Positions 1 through 11,415 of a stretch of 11,415 nucleotides of DNA are shown here, piece by piece; the stretch's first letter is position 1; each line of letters starts with the position of its first letter. This DNA is from Spirogloea muscicola (lineage: Eukaryota > Streptophyta > Zygnematophyceae > Spirogloeales > Spirogloeaceae), in assembly GCA_009602725.1 (NCBI GenBank), contig WELB01000005.1:1309070-1320484 (forward strand). Reading direction: 5' to 3'. The translations under genes were made by a program, and so were the position numbers. Below the pieces are notes generated by a model. It searched no databases. It saw nothing but the letters and a program-made list of their open reading frames with translations, and had not been told where the DNA came from.

Positions 1-444
1 CTACTGAGAGTTCGCTTACTGCTGTCTCAGTCCTTAGCACTCCGACTCCTTCAGACCTTGTCCATTCGTTTGGGCTGGCCTCTCCCAGCCACCAGTTAAT
101 CTGGCCGCGCTTGCTCTCTTTCCGGCAACCGGCAGCTAGTCTGTCGGATGTGAGGCTCCTCACTCGTAACTACTAAGCGGTCCATCCTCCCCCGTTCTGC
201 CATAGCCTCTTCAGGCCCCGCAGTCGCTGCTTAGCTCGTAGTTTGGCCCCTTCGAACCTTGTCAATTCCTTTCGGGCTGGCTTCTCACAGCCCTTGCCCC
301 CATTGGGAGAGCCACTTCTTCTCCTTCACAGCCCTTGCCCCCATTGGGAGAGCCACTTCTTCTTTCCGCCTGCTAGCTACTCAGATTTGCATCTACTGAC
401 GAGAGGTTACTGAGAGTTCGCTTACTGCTGTCTCAGTCCTTAGC
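1..444 (+). repeat. Diverged interspersed repeat, plus-oriented copy
   Basis: The segment is built from modules that recur elsewhere in the window. The part at 1-113 matches 10891-11010, and 363-444 matches about 10848-10928. The part at 120-363 matches 1434-1626 and 1627-1852 directly, and 667-836 as a reverse complement. It contains two short stem-loops of the GGGCTG..CAGCCC type (73-90, 274-293) and a 38-base tandem duplication at 285-322 and 326-363. No coding frame is maintained across copies, so this looks like the untranslated end of a mobile element rather than a gene. The copies differ by substitutions and indels, so they are old. Confidence 0.7.
285..363 (+). repeat. Tandem duplication of a 38-base segment, period 41
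   Basis: Positions 285-322 and 326-363 are identical, starting TCACAGCCCTTG and ending CACTTCTTCT. Related single copies lie near 1589-1626, 1818-1852 and 1908-1940. The exact identity marks this duplication as more recent than the surrounding diverged repeats. Confidence 0.85.
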
Positions 445-855
445 GAGAGAAATGCGCGCCCATAGAGAAGAGGGGCTGGCAAAGCCAGCCCAAAAATGAA
501 TGGACACTGTCCAAAGCCAAAGAAAGAGGAGCCGGAGAAACTACAAAACACTGCAGAACACAGAAGCAAGCGCGGCCAAATTAACTGGTGGCTGGGAGAA
601 ACGATGCAGAGGAAAACTCAGGACCCACGAGTGAGCAACATCAGGTCTGAGTAGCTCGCTGCAGGGAAAGAAGAAGAAGTGGCTCGCCCACTGGGGGCAA
701 GGGCTGTGAGAAAGCCAGCCCGAAAAGAATTGACAAGGTTCGAAAGGCCTGAAGAGGCTATGGCAGAACGGGGGAGGATGGACCACTCAGTATTTACGAG
801 TGAGGAGCCTCAAATCCGACAGACTAGCTGCCGGAAAACTATCCCCCTGACGAAA
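445..855 (-). repeat. Minus-oriented copy of the same repeat, downstream of the RT-like relic
   Basis: Read on the minus strand from 855 down to 445, this follows the plus-oriented copies at 1-444 and 1434-1852 closely. It lacks about 32-36 bases that the plus copy has near 206-240. It includes a perfect stem-loop, GGGCTGGC-AAA-GCCAGCCC, at 473-491. It lies directly downstream, in minus-strand sense, of the reverse-transcriptase-like coding relic at 856-1300. That position suggests it is the element's 3' untranslated end. Confidence 0.6.
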
Positions 856-1300
856 GCCGGAGGCCGCAGCGAGAGCACGGCTAGCACGCAGATGCAAGGC
901 GTGGGCCATGGACCGCTGGAGGGAGACGGACAAGCGCATACGATACACCGGAGCCCACGAGCCAGCGGCGTTGAAGTCAGCCGGCTCACCACGCCTGCGG
1001 GACACAGCGCGCCGTGCAAGCCTGGCCAACAGGGAAAGAGGCACTCCGCCGAGACCCAGAGGCGGCGGCCATAGCACGGCCTGCGCGCGTATGGACGGCG
1101 TGGGCAAGGGAGCGTTGAAGCGATACGGCCAGGCGCATGCGGAAGACTTGTGCGAGCGAACCGGCGGTGTTGAAGCCGGGCATCGCCCCTGGCAGACCCG
1201 GCCGCCGGTCAATGGCCTGGCGGGCAAGCCGCTGAATGAGATCCAGCCAGCGGCTGCCGAAAGCCCCGTGTACATCCATCGCCAGGGCCGCGAATTCATC
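856..1300 (-). pseudogene. LINE-type reverse transcriptase C-terminal remnant, internally duplicated
   Basis: On the minus strand, 1300-1055 reads DEFAALAMDVHGAFG and later FRMRLAVSLQRSLAHAV. This resembles the region at the C-terminal end of the reverse transcriptase protein in algal non-LTR elements, where a conserved V/A-x-E/D-x-HG-x-x-G block is followed by an R-L-x-V-x-LQR segment. A second, diverged copy of the last part, YRMRLSVSLQRSMAHAL, lies at 975-856 in another frame, offset by about 199 bases. No catalytic RT or endonuclease domain is present, so this is a 5'-truncated, non-autonomous relic. Family assignment is from pattern memory only. The tandem duplication itself is directly visible. 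Confidence 0.5.
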
Positions 1301-1329
1301 CCCCACCGGGTGATCAGCGTATTTTCGCT

Positions 1330-1965
1330 CCGACTCCTTCAGACCTTGTCCAGGTCTTTTGGGCTGGCCTCTCCCAGCCACCAGTTAATCTGGCCGCGCT
1401 TGCCTGCAAAAGAATGGACAAGGTTTTGGGCTGGCCGTGCTCTCGTTGCGGCCTCCGCCTTTCCTCACTCGTAACTACTGAGTGGTCCATCCTCCCCCGT
1501 TCTGGCATAGCCTCTTCAGGCCCCGCAGTCGCTGCTTAGCTCGTACGTTGGCCCCTTCGAAATTGTCAACTCTTTTCGGGCTGGCTTCTCACAGCCCTTG
1601 CCCCCATTGGGAGAGCCACTTCTTCTTTCGGCAGGGGGACAGTTTTCCAGAAGCTAGTCTGTTGGATTTGAGGCTCCTCACTCGTAACTACTGAGTGGTC
1701 CATCCTCCCCCCGTTCTGACGTAGCAGCTTCAGGCCCCTTCGTAGCTGCTAAGCGCTTTAGGCCCCTCCATCATTTGGCCCCTTTAAACCTTTGTCAATT
1801 CTTTTCGGGCTGGCGTTTCACAGTCCTTGCCCCCATTGGGAGAGCCACTTCTCTCTGACAGTCACCAGTCAATTGGGCCGCGCTTTCCTGTTATTCGGGC
1901 TGGCTCCCCACAGCCCGTGCCCACATTGGGAGAGCCACTTCTCTCCACCACAGGCCCAGCAGACC
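1330..1965 (+). repeat. Two or three tandem diverged repeat copies, plus orientation
   Basis: Positions 1330-1410 repeat the module at 47-113. Positions 1434-1626 and 1627-1852 are successive copies of the module seen at 120-363, and 1865-1945 is a further fragment. Stem-loops recur at 1362-1379, 1578-1597, 1807-1826 (one G-U pair) and 1897-1916. Positions 1434-1465 also keep a trace of the RT-like reading frame end (compare 856-880 on the other strand), so coding tail and untranslated end travel together as one unit. Confidence 0.6.
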
Positions 1966-2054
1966 GTCCTCGTCGCTGCGGCACAGATGCAGATCCGCTC
2001 ATGGCGGCAGACAGATTCAGACCTTACTCAGCTAGTCAGACAGAGCACAGAAAG

Positions 2055-2265
2055 CGGCTCTTCCAAAGGGGGCAAAGGCTGTGAATATGCAAGCCCGAAA
2101 AGAAATGAAGGGGCCAATAGGAATATCTCAGAGCTTGGGTGGGGTGGATCACTTGGTAACCACGAGTGAGGAGCCGTCCGAAAGACTAGCAGCCGGAAAG
2201 CAAACCCTTTGACAAAAGCCAGAGGCGCAGCTAGAGCAGAAGCACCGCGTAGCCTCAGATCCGAG
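2055..2265 (-). repeat. Decayed minus-oriented repeat copy
   Basis: Read on the minus strand, this segment keeps the order seen at 667-895: an RT-tail-like stretch, the CCTCACTCGTG block, the pyrimidine-rich block, and a GGGCTTG..AGCC remnant. Identity is clearly lower than between the other copies, and the stem-loop is degenerate. It is the copy nearest the kinesin 3' end. Confidence 0.5.
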
Positions 2266-2289
2266 GCCGATGTGCTGAGGCATCCCCGT

Positions 2290-2294
2290 TTACA
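2290..2294 (-). terminator. Candidate poly(A) signal TGTAA for the kinesin-13 transcript
   Basis: TGTAA on the minus strand, about 353 bases after the stop codon, is the only minus-strand copy I found between the stop and the repeat block. TGTAA is the established poly(A) signal in chlorophyte nuclear genes. Cleavage would be expected 10-20 bases further on, close to the edge of the relic repeat. A pentamer is weak evidence alone; strand and distance are what support it. Confidence 0.45.
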
Positions 2295-2646
2295 CGGAGG
2301 TCTCCTTCGGCCCGCTGGACTGCTCAAATGATTCCCAGCTCAGTTGCCGTTTCATCACATTATCACATTCAACAACGACCACCCCGTTCTGCAGCCGCCT
2401 GCTTTCCTAACAAGGTGTACCTTGACAAAGAGAAGCTGGGACACTCGTATCTGGCAGCAATTTGAGAGCTGACTTGAAGCTGCTTGCACTAGCAAGTGCA
2501 TTTCTTGTAGTCAGTATGTTCATGCTTGTGTAAGAGGAGGTTAGTTCCGTGCTCCATGCTTTCTTCTTAGTCCTGATTCAGGCTCACTCGCAATGGTGCA
2601 GTGCAAGCATCTTAGCAATTGACTGCTACTCTGGTTAGGCTAAATT
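2290..2646 (-). other. Probable 3' UTR of the kinesin-13 gene
   Basis: This is the stretch between the kinesin stop codon and the first minus-strand TGTAA. It has no convincing reading frame on either strand and is less GC-rich than the exons. A 3' UTR of about 350 bases would be ordinary for a green-algal gene. It stops next to the relic repeat copy at 2055-2265. A TGTAA also occurs on the opposite strand at 2529-2533, with no plus-strand gene identified before it. Confidence 0.5.
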
Positions 2647-7608
<4,962 letters not shown>

Positions 7609-7612
<4 letters not shown>

Positions 7613-7887
7613 CTGCGCAGCTCCCCGTGCTGCGCCGCCTCCAATGGCGCTGCCACAGCACGCTGCTCCTCTGCCGGCAGTGGAGGGGACTCGATGCTGG
7701 ACCGCCAGCGGCCTCCGGAGCCGCTGCGCTGCGTTAACGACGAACCCGCGCGGCGGCCACCGCCACGCCGCCGCGGCGGAGGCGCATCATCGTGGCCGAG
7801 GACAGGCACTCGGCTGCCCGGGCTCGTCCGCAGGACGCCGCCTGGCCGCCGGCTCGCCGGCCGGANAGCACATCTGATGACATACAT
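7609..7887 (-). CDS. Upstream ORF overlapping the kinesin-13 start by ATGA
   Basis: A minus-strand ATG at 7887 opens a 93-codon frame that stops with TGA at 7611-7609. The stop therefore overlaps the kinesin ATG (7612-7610) as ATGA. The frame contains the undetermined base at 7866. Codons are mostly G/C-ending and the product is Arg-, Gly- and Ser-rich, ending LEAAQHGELRR. If it is in the mRNA it could act as an inhibitory uORF or allow reinitiation. It could also be the last exon of something upstream, or chance in GC-rich DNA. I recognise no domain. Confidence 0.25.
7866..7866. other. Undetermined base (n)
   Basis: This is the only ambiguous base in the window, in a GC-rich stretch about 250 bases upstream of the kinesin ATG. 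It may mark a sequencing difficulty or a collapsed polymorphism, so frames crossing it should be treated with caution. Confidence 0.95.
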
Positions 7888-8113
7888 TGCCCACTGCAAA
7901 TTGACCTCTCAGTAACCACGGGTCAACACGTTAAGGTCGCTAACCGATGCCTGAGTACCAGGGAGAGCCTCGGCTGCAGCTCAAGGGACAGGTCATGCAC
8001 TCTCGCCCCATTGGGTTTAGGCTGGGGTTTGTCTACTAGGGTTAATCAGCAATTCAGTGATCAAAACCTACAGACTTTTGTAATACGCGAGAATGGTTCA
8101 AGTCCTGCACGCG
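7888..8113. promoter_or_regulatory. Lower-GC intergenic stretch, possible kinesin upstream region
   Basis: No coding frame is convincing here. Base composition is more AT-rich than on either side, as expected for upstream non-coding DNA of a GC-rich alga. I see no clear TATA box. It lies upstream of the kinesin start on the minus strand. The promoter call rests on position and composition only. Confidence 0.3.
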
Positions 8114-8245
8114 TCAAGGCCAGCTTGCATGCAGCCTCGATGCTGTCTCTGCGCGGCCAGGCATCACAGCCAATGGCTTGATGCGGGAGCCAGCTTGGAC
8201 GAAGCCTGCGAGCGAGAGCACCGCGGCGGCTGACAGGACCTTCAT
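8114..8245 (-). CDS. Mini-ORF or first exon with a signal peptide, 43 codons
   Basis: On the minus strand, ATG 8245 starts MKVLSAAAVLSLAGFVQA, a textbook secretory signal: a lysine, a hydrophobic core, and A-x-A-like small residues before a likely cut after VQA. The frame continues for 25 residues to TGA at 8116-8114. The start context has a purine at -3, and nearly all codons up to residue 25 end in G or C. A GT within GCTGTGATG (8167) could be a splice donor, making this exon 1 of a larger secreted protein. No downstream exon can be identified with confidence before the kinesin gene. Chance is possible at this length. Confidence 0.3.
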   Translation of the reverse strand: MKVLSAAAVLSLAGFVQAGSRIKPLAVMPGRAETASRLHASWP

Positions 8246-8406
8246 GTCGGGGCTATGCCATTGTCGTCGCGGGCCCTCAGCCCAGGACCGGGCCGATGAC
8301 AGCCATGCAAGGCCTGCGCAAGCCTGGGAGCCGTCCAGTGCCGGCAGCCGGCGAGACAGCCGCCGCGCGCGGAGCTCGACGACGGGTGGACGAGGGGAAA
8401 CGGCGA

Positions 8407-8436
<30 letters not shown>
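8407..8436 (+). repeat. Pure GGC microsatellite, ten units
   Basis: Ten uninterrupted GGC units lie in the GC-rich region between the two head-to-head genes. Frames through it give only polyglycine, polyalanine, polyarginine or polyproline. It is probably non-coding or 5' UTR. Confidence 0.9.
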
Positions 8437-8438
<2 letters not shown>

Positions 8439-8876
8439 GCTAGACGGCAGACGCACGGCGGCGGCGATCGGTGCTCCGCGGCAGCCGCCTGCGTGCGTCG
8501 GCAGAGGCCGGCGCCGGAGTATGCGCAGGACCTGCAGCATGCTCCACAGTGCCTTGAACGTCAAGGACGGTATGCGCTACGTTCTCGTCTCTCTCCCGGC
8601 CCCGCGCAGCCGATGAACCAATGGTGGCGTCGAGCTTGCATCCGCTCGATGGCAGCCATGTATCATTGGCTGCACCGCCACACGCTACTTGCTGTCAGCG
8701 CCTGCGCTGCCACGCGCTCGGGCTCGAGCGATCCCCGGGTCAGCCGCCATGGCTGCCCGATCCGCCGGCCACCTCACATTTGATTGCGGATTCACGGCTT
8801 GACGGGACAATATGGCGCTGCTTCAGCGACCGTGGAGTCGCCGCTGCTCGGCGGGCGATCGGCGAGCCACCCAACC

Positions 8877-9771
8877 ATGGCTTGGAGCCCGCGGATGATC
8901 GGCGCGCTGGACGACGACAAGAAGTCGCCGCGCGACGCGGAAATGACGGTACACGCCGTGCCGCTCGTCTGCCTCGCCAGCTTCCTCGTCCTCTGGGCCT
9001 GCCACCGCAGCCCACTGTCGTCCTCCTCCTCCCCCCCCCATGGTATGTCCTCCTGGCTGGCCCAACGACCCTCTGACGATTGCAATGACTGAAGCTGGTC
9101 GAAGCCTTGAGCTGCTTGACCCTGCAATCGTGTCATAGCTGTCCAAGTAGCTGTTTCCCAAGGGAATCAGTATATGCCACTGGCAGTATGCTTAGTAACC
9201 CCAACAATAGTTCATAGTACCATTATGCGTGTGGATCTTTCTAGGCCGCAGTCTCTACGGTCGTCAAGCCATCGTGGGAACTTGCTCGTGTTTTGCGCGG
9301 TGGCCTGCTGCTTGGTATATCGCGGCTGTTGAGGGTGGCCTCGGGCGGCCAAGTGATTACATGTCCTCGCATTCTTTCCTCTGTGCTTCCCCAGAATCGG
9401 CCGCTGTACTTTCTTTGGGAAACCAACTTCCACCGGTCGTGCAGGAGCTGCTCCGCACTGACGTGGCAGCAGACGTGCTGTTGTCCGAGGCTGTAAGTGA
9501 TACGGGAGGTGAAGACAGCAGCAGGGTCCAGCGACGCCTACGAGAGCAGGACAGTGTTGAGCAGGAGCAATCCAGCAATGCAGCAGTGATAAAAGCTGAG
9601 CTCTGGAAGGTGCACTCAAGGAATGCACAAAGTGACCCAGTGATGAACTCGGTGCAATTTGGTGATGGACGGGGAGGCACTCGGCACCAACGGTTGCGTG
9701 GGAGCAGCAGTGGGCCCATCTCTGTCAAGCGCCAGCGTCTGGCCAACGGTACTGCAGCTGTGGAGTTGTGA
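8877..9771 (+). CDS. Hypothetical small single-pass membrane protein, spliced (about 200-230 aa)
   Basis: Unrecognised. ATG 8877 has an excellent start context (ACCATGGC). The first 55 codons (8877-9042) are almost all G/C-ending. They encode a charged N-terminus followed by a hydrophobic segment, VPLVCLASFLVLW, at about residues 28-40. The exon ends at a good donor, ATG|GTATGT (9043), in phase 1. Two in-frame continuations exist. Model A uses TTTCTAG and one exon 9245-9771 (230 aa). Model B uses the next AG, with a 63-base exon 9252-9314, an 80-base intron (GTATAT..CCCCAG, 9315-9394) and an exon 9395-9771 (201 aa). Both share the C-terminal part, containing NQLPPVVQELLRTDVAADV and a basic KRQR near the end. 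A perfect GTAAGT at 9493 could end the exon earlier. It lies head to head with the kinesin gene. Confidence 0.4.
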
Positions 9772-10090
9772 TCCCCCTTGATCCACCTCTGTGAGGTAGG
9801 GGCTTAGAAAGTGCTTGTATCTGATCCATCTTGCATCATACCAGGGCTTGGCAGAATTGGCAGAGGCTGTGATTTCCTGCTGCACGTTGCCTTTGTGGCT
9901 CTGTGACCGTGCACGGCCTTGCTGCTTATGTGCACATTCTGGAGGTGCTGATGGTTGCCGCCGGAGCAATGCTGATTGTCTGAGGTTGCGCACCGGCGCC
10001 ACTTAGTAATTCTTTAATTTATGATGATCATTTCATCAACTTATGTACAGCGCCGTGTGCCGGACCACACAGCTGCTTGAGACTCCCTCA
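9772..10090. other. Non-coding stretch after the plus-strand gene
   Basis: No convincing gene on either strand. The first part would be 3' UTR of the plus-strand candidate, but the next plus-strand TGTAA is only at 10527-10531, rather far away. The part at 10005-10045 is the most AT-rich run of the window. Short open frames on both strands here look incidental. Confidence 0.4.
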
Positions 10091-10347
10091 TTATGACTTG
10101 TGCTGGTCTTTGTTAGCTGCCTTGTCGGCATTCCTTTGCTCCCATCGCAAGCAACGCTGTGTATACTCAGGAATATGCAAGCTTTTCTTCAACTGAGGAT
10201 GTCTTTTTGCGTCACGCATTAGGAGGCCGTCAAGTGCGGGCTTGTCTTTGCCGGGAATGATGCTGGCGGCTATGGGTAGGTTGTGAGGGCGTGCCGCACT
10301 GCTCCTCCTGTACCCTCGGCCATGCCGTCGCAGCTGCTGCCTGCCCT
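10091..10347 (-). CDS. Possible terminal exon of an unknown basic protein
   Basis: On the minus strand, a pyrimidine-rich acceptor (CTTTCTCTGCAG) is followed from 10347 by 84 open codons ending in TAA at 10093-10091. The product is basic and hydrophilic, with stretches such as HNLPIAASIIPGKDKPALDG and a Lys-rich end. An in-frame stop lies just upstream of the acceptor, as expected if an exon starts there. I could not find a preceding exon with a matching phase 1 donor, and I do not recognise the protein. The opposite strand also offers plausible exon-like frames at 10354-10500. Confidence 0.25.
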
Positions 10348-10353
10348 CTGCAG

Positions 10354-10489
10354 AGAAAGCCAGCCGCAAAGTGACTCAGCCTCTGGAGTTTGCGGATGAC
10401 AATGGAAGAGGACGGCCATTGCCAGGTGCCTGCGGCGGATGTCATCTTGCTCAAGGCTAGCCGCCCTGCGTCGTCAGCTGCTGCTGACT
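10354..10489 (+). other. Alternative plus-strand exon candidate(s), unresolved
   Basis: After a strong acceptor context (CTGCCTGCCCTCTGCAG, AG at 10352-10353), one plus frame is open past a GCCAG|GTGCCT donor-like site near 10425. Another frame runs from ATG 10396 through MTMEEDGHCQVPAADVILLK to a TGA at about 10488. A minus-strand frame over the same bases is also open. They cannot all be real and sequence alone does not choose between them. Confidence 0.15.
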
Positions 10490-10499
10490 GACAAGCATA

Positions 10500-10740
10500 A
10501 CAACAGTGGCTAAGCTTTGTACCGACTGTAAGTAAGTATGGATTTGCTTGAGTGCAATCTATAGCTATTTGTCAAAATCTTATCGTACCTAGTCACATTG
10601 GATCCAGGGTGGAGTGTCCAGGATTTGAGGGTCACGAAGGAGTAAGGCGAGAGAACCTCTCCTGGAGGAATTGAATTGTGTTGACTGATGAAGGGCCTGA
10701 GGGCCAATGTAGTCGAGTGCCCTTTGCAAACCCTCTGGAC
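10500..10740. other. Stretch with nothing recognisable
   Basis: The open frames here are short, with average codon content and no domain features. Some wording resembles the repeat family (for example the CCTGAGGGCC area near 10695), which may mark a badly decayed edge of the right-hand repeat block. Confidence 0.4.
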
Positions 10741-11160
10741 CTTGATCAATCTTAACGCTTTTCTGGCCCCCTCAAACCCTGTCATTCTTATTTTCTAGGC
10801 AGGCCAGGCCAGCCATCACCCTCTACGACGGCGATGTTGGCGACGTCTTTCCGCCTGCTAGCTATTCAGACTTGCATCTACTGACTGGAGGTTACTGAGA
10901 GTCCGCTTGCTGCTGTCTCAGTGCTTAGCACTCCGGCTCCCTCAGACCTTGTCCACTCCTTTGGGCTGGCCTCTCCCAGCCACCAGTTACTCTGGCCGCG
11001 CTTGCTTTCCTCTACTGGAACAGTCCTTCGCCTCATTTTGTTGTGGCCTGGCTTTCACGGCCCTCGCCCCCCTTCGTCGTGTGTCAGCCTGTCTGCGGCG
11101 AGCTCAGGCCCATCATGCTGTGGACCAGAAAGCTGGTCGAGCCTCAGCTGGTGGCACAAG
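10741..11160 (+). repeat. Right-hand copy of the interspersed repeat family
   Basis: The segment 10848-11010 matches 363-444 followed by 38-113 from the left end, in the same orientation. It includes the CTGTCTCAGTGCTTAGCACTC module and the GGCTGG..CCAGCC stem-loop at 10964-10981. Positions 11040-11070 continue with a degenerate GGCTTTCACGGCCC block. Here the two modules are contiguous, which suggests the order seen at the left end is a rearranged or multi-copy version of one unit. Confidence 0.65.
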
Positions 11161-11217
11161 GGCTTGTGAATTTGCCGTTCGGTATTTGAGCATCAATTAG
11201 CGACATTTATGTGCCGA

Positions 11218-11223
11218 CACGTG
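11218..11223. promoter_or_regulatory. G-box-like CACGTG
   Basis: A perfect CACGTG palindrome lies 32 bases before the candidate ATG at 11255. CACGTG is the core bound by bHLH and bZIP factors in plants and algae. A 6-base match is weak evidence. Confidence 0.2.
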
Positions 11224-11254
11224 GGTACTGGGCGGGTCAGCTTAGCAGCAGGTG

Positions 11255-11315
11255 ATGTGCAACTGTCAATGCTGTACTTGCCTTTGCGGCAATCATCGCC
11301 TCCGACTACGGCGGC

Positions 11316-11353
<38 letters not shown>

Positions 11354-11415
11354 GACGGCGGCGCTGTCCTCACAAGCGGCCGCAAGCAGCATGCGCTGCC
11401 GAGGGCGCGGCGAGG
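11255..11415 (+). CDS. Possible 5' end of a gene running off the window; Cys-cluster N-terminus
   Basis: ATG 11255 is the first in-frame ATG after a TAG at 11243-11245 and has a purine at -3. The frame stays open to the window edge, 53 codons. It begins MCNCQCCTCLCGNH, with six Cys in ten residues, continues with an Arg-rich stretch and ten Ala (the GCG run), and then VDGGAVLTSGRKQHALPRAR. Clustered N-terminal Cys could be S-acylation or metal-binding sites. Another plus frame and one minus frame through the GCG run are also open, so the reading frame is not proven. Confidence 0.2.
11321..11350 (+). repeat. Pure GCG microsatellite, ten units
   Basis: Ten uninterrupted GCG units, with imperfect GGC units just before. 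They encode polyalanine in the frame from 11255 and polyglycine in the next. The same tract length occurs at 8407-8436. Confidence 0.9.

Noticed and set aside
908-1474. Plus-strand 188-codon open frame
   Set aside because: Antisense to the RT-like relic and composed of repeat modules; it has no recognisable protein features.
1-2265. CRISPR array or satellite DNA
   Set aside because: The copies are long, diverged, in both orientations and irregularly spaced, without constant spacers or a fixed period.
8015-8045. Telomere-like TTTAGG and TAGGGTTA words
   Set aside because: Only isolated, non-tandem matches to the green-algal TTTAGGG repeat; no array.
8093-8103. GGTTCAAGTCC, a tRNA B-box match
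   Set aside because: The flanking bases form only two of five T-stem pairs, and no D-arm, anticodon arm or acceptor stem can be drawn upstream.
9616-10002. Minus-strand 128-codon open frame
   Set aside because: It overlaps the better-supported plus-strand exon, has no acceptor or start context that stands out, and shows no conserved features.

Overview
The window looks like nuclear DNA of a green alga (Viridiplantae, probably a GC-rich unicellular chlorophyte). Three things point there. The one clearly recognisable gene is split by ten GT-AG introns. Its product is a kinesin-13 with the plant/algal type of N-terminus. A TGTAA motif, the usual green-algal poly(A) signal, lies about 350 bases past its stop codon. 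Nothing resembles a bacterial operon, CRISPR array, rRNA or tRNA. The genus cannot be named from this sequence alone.

Layout: (1) 1-2265 is a nest of diverged copies of one repeat family in both orientations. On the minus strand it contains a decayed, internally duplicated piece that resembles the C-terminal end of a LINE-type reverse transcriptase. (2) 2290-2646 is the probable 3' UTR of the kinesin gene. (3) 2647-7612, minus strand, is a complete kinesin-13 gene of eleven exons, about 897 residues. Eight of the ten introns have both ends fixed by phase and by continuity of conserved motifs; intron 1 is supported by splice sites and phase, and the 3' end of intron 9 is open. (4) 7613-8876 is GC-rich upstream DNA with an ambiguous base, a GGC microsatellite, a minus-strand upstream ORF that overlaps the kinesin ATG, and a minus-strand mini-ORF that begins with a good signal peptide. 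(5) 8877-9771, plus strand, is a probable small spliced gene of unknown function with one membrane segment, head to head with the kinesin gene. (6) 9772-10740 holds weak coding candidates whose orientation I could not settle. (7) 10741-11160 carries the same repeat family as the left end. (8) 11255-11415 may be the start of another plus-strand gene, with a cysteine cluster and an alanine run.

Kinesin-13 depolymerises microtubule ends and acts in the spindle. The neighbouring candidates are unrecognised, so no shared pathway can be claimed. The head-to-head gene arrangement and the repeats at both ends are seen; co-regulation or repeat-driven rearrangement would be inference.
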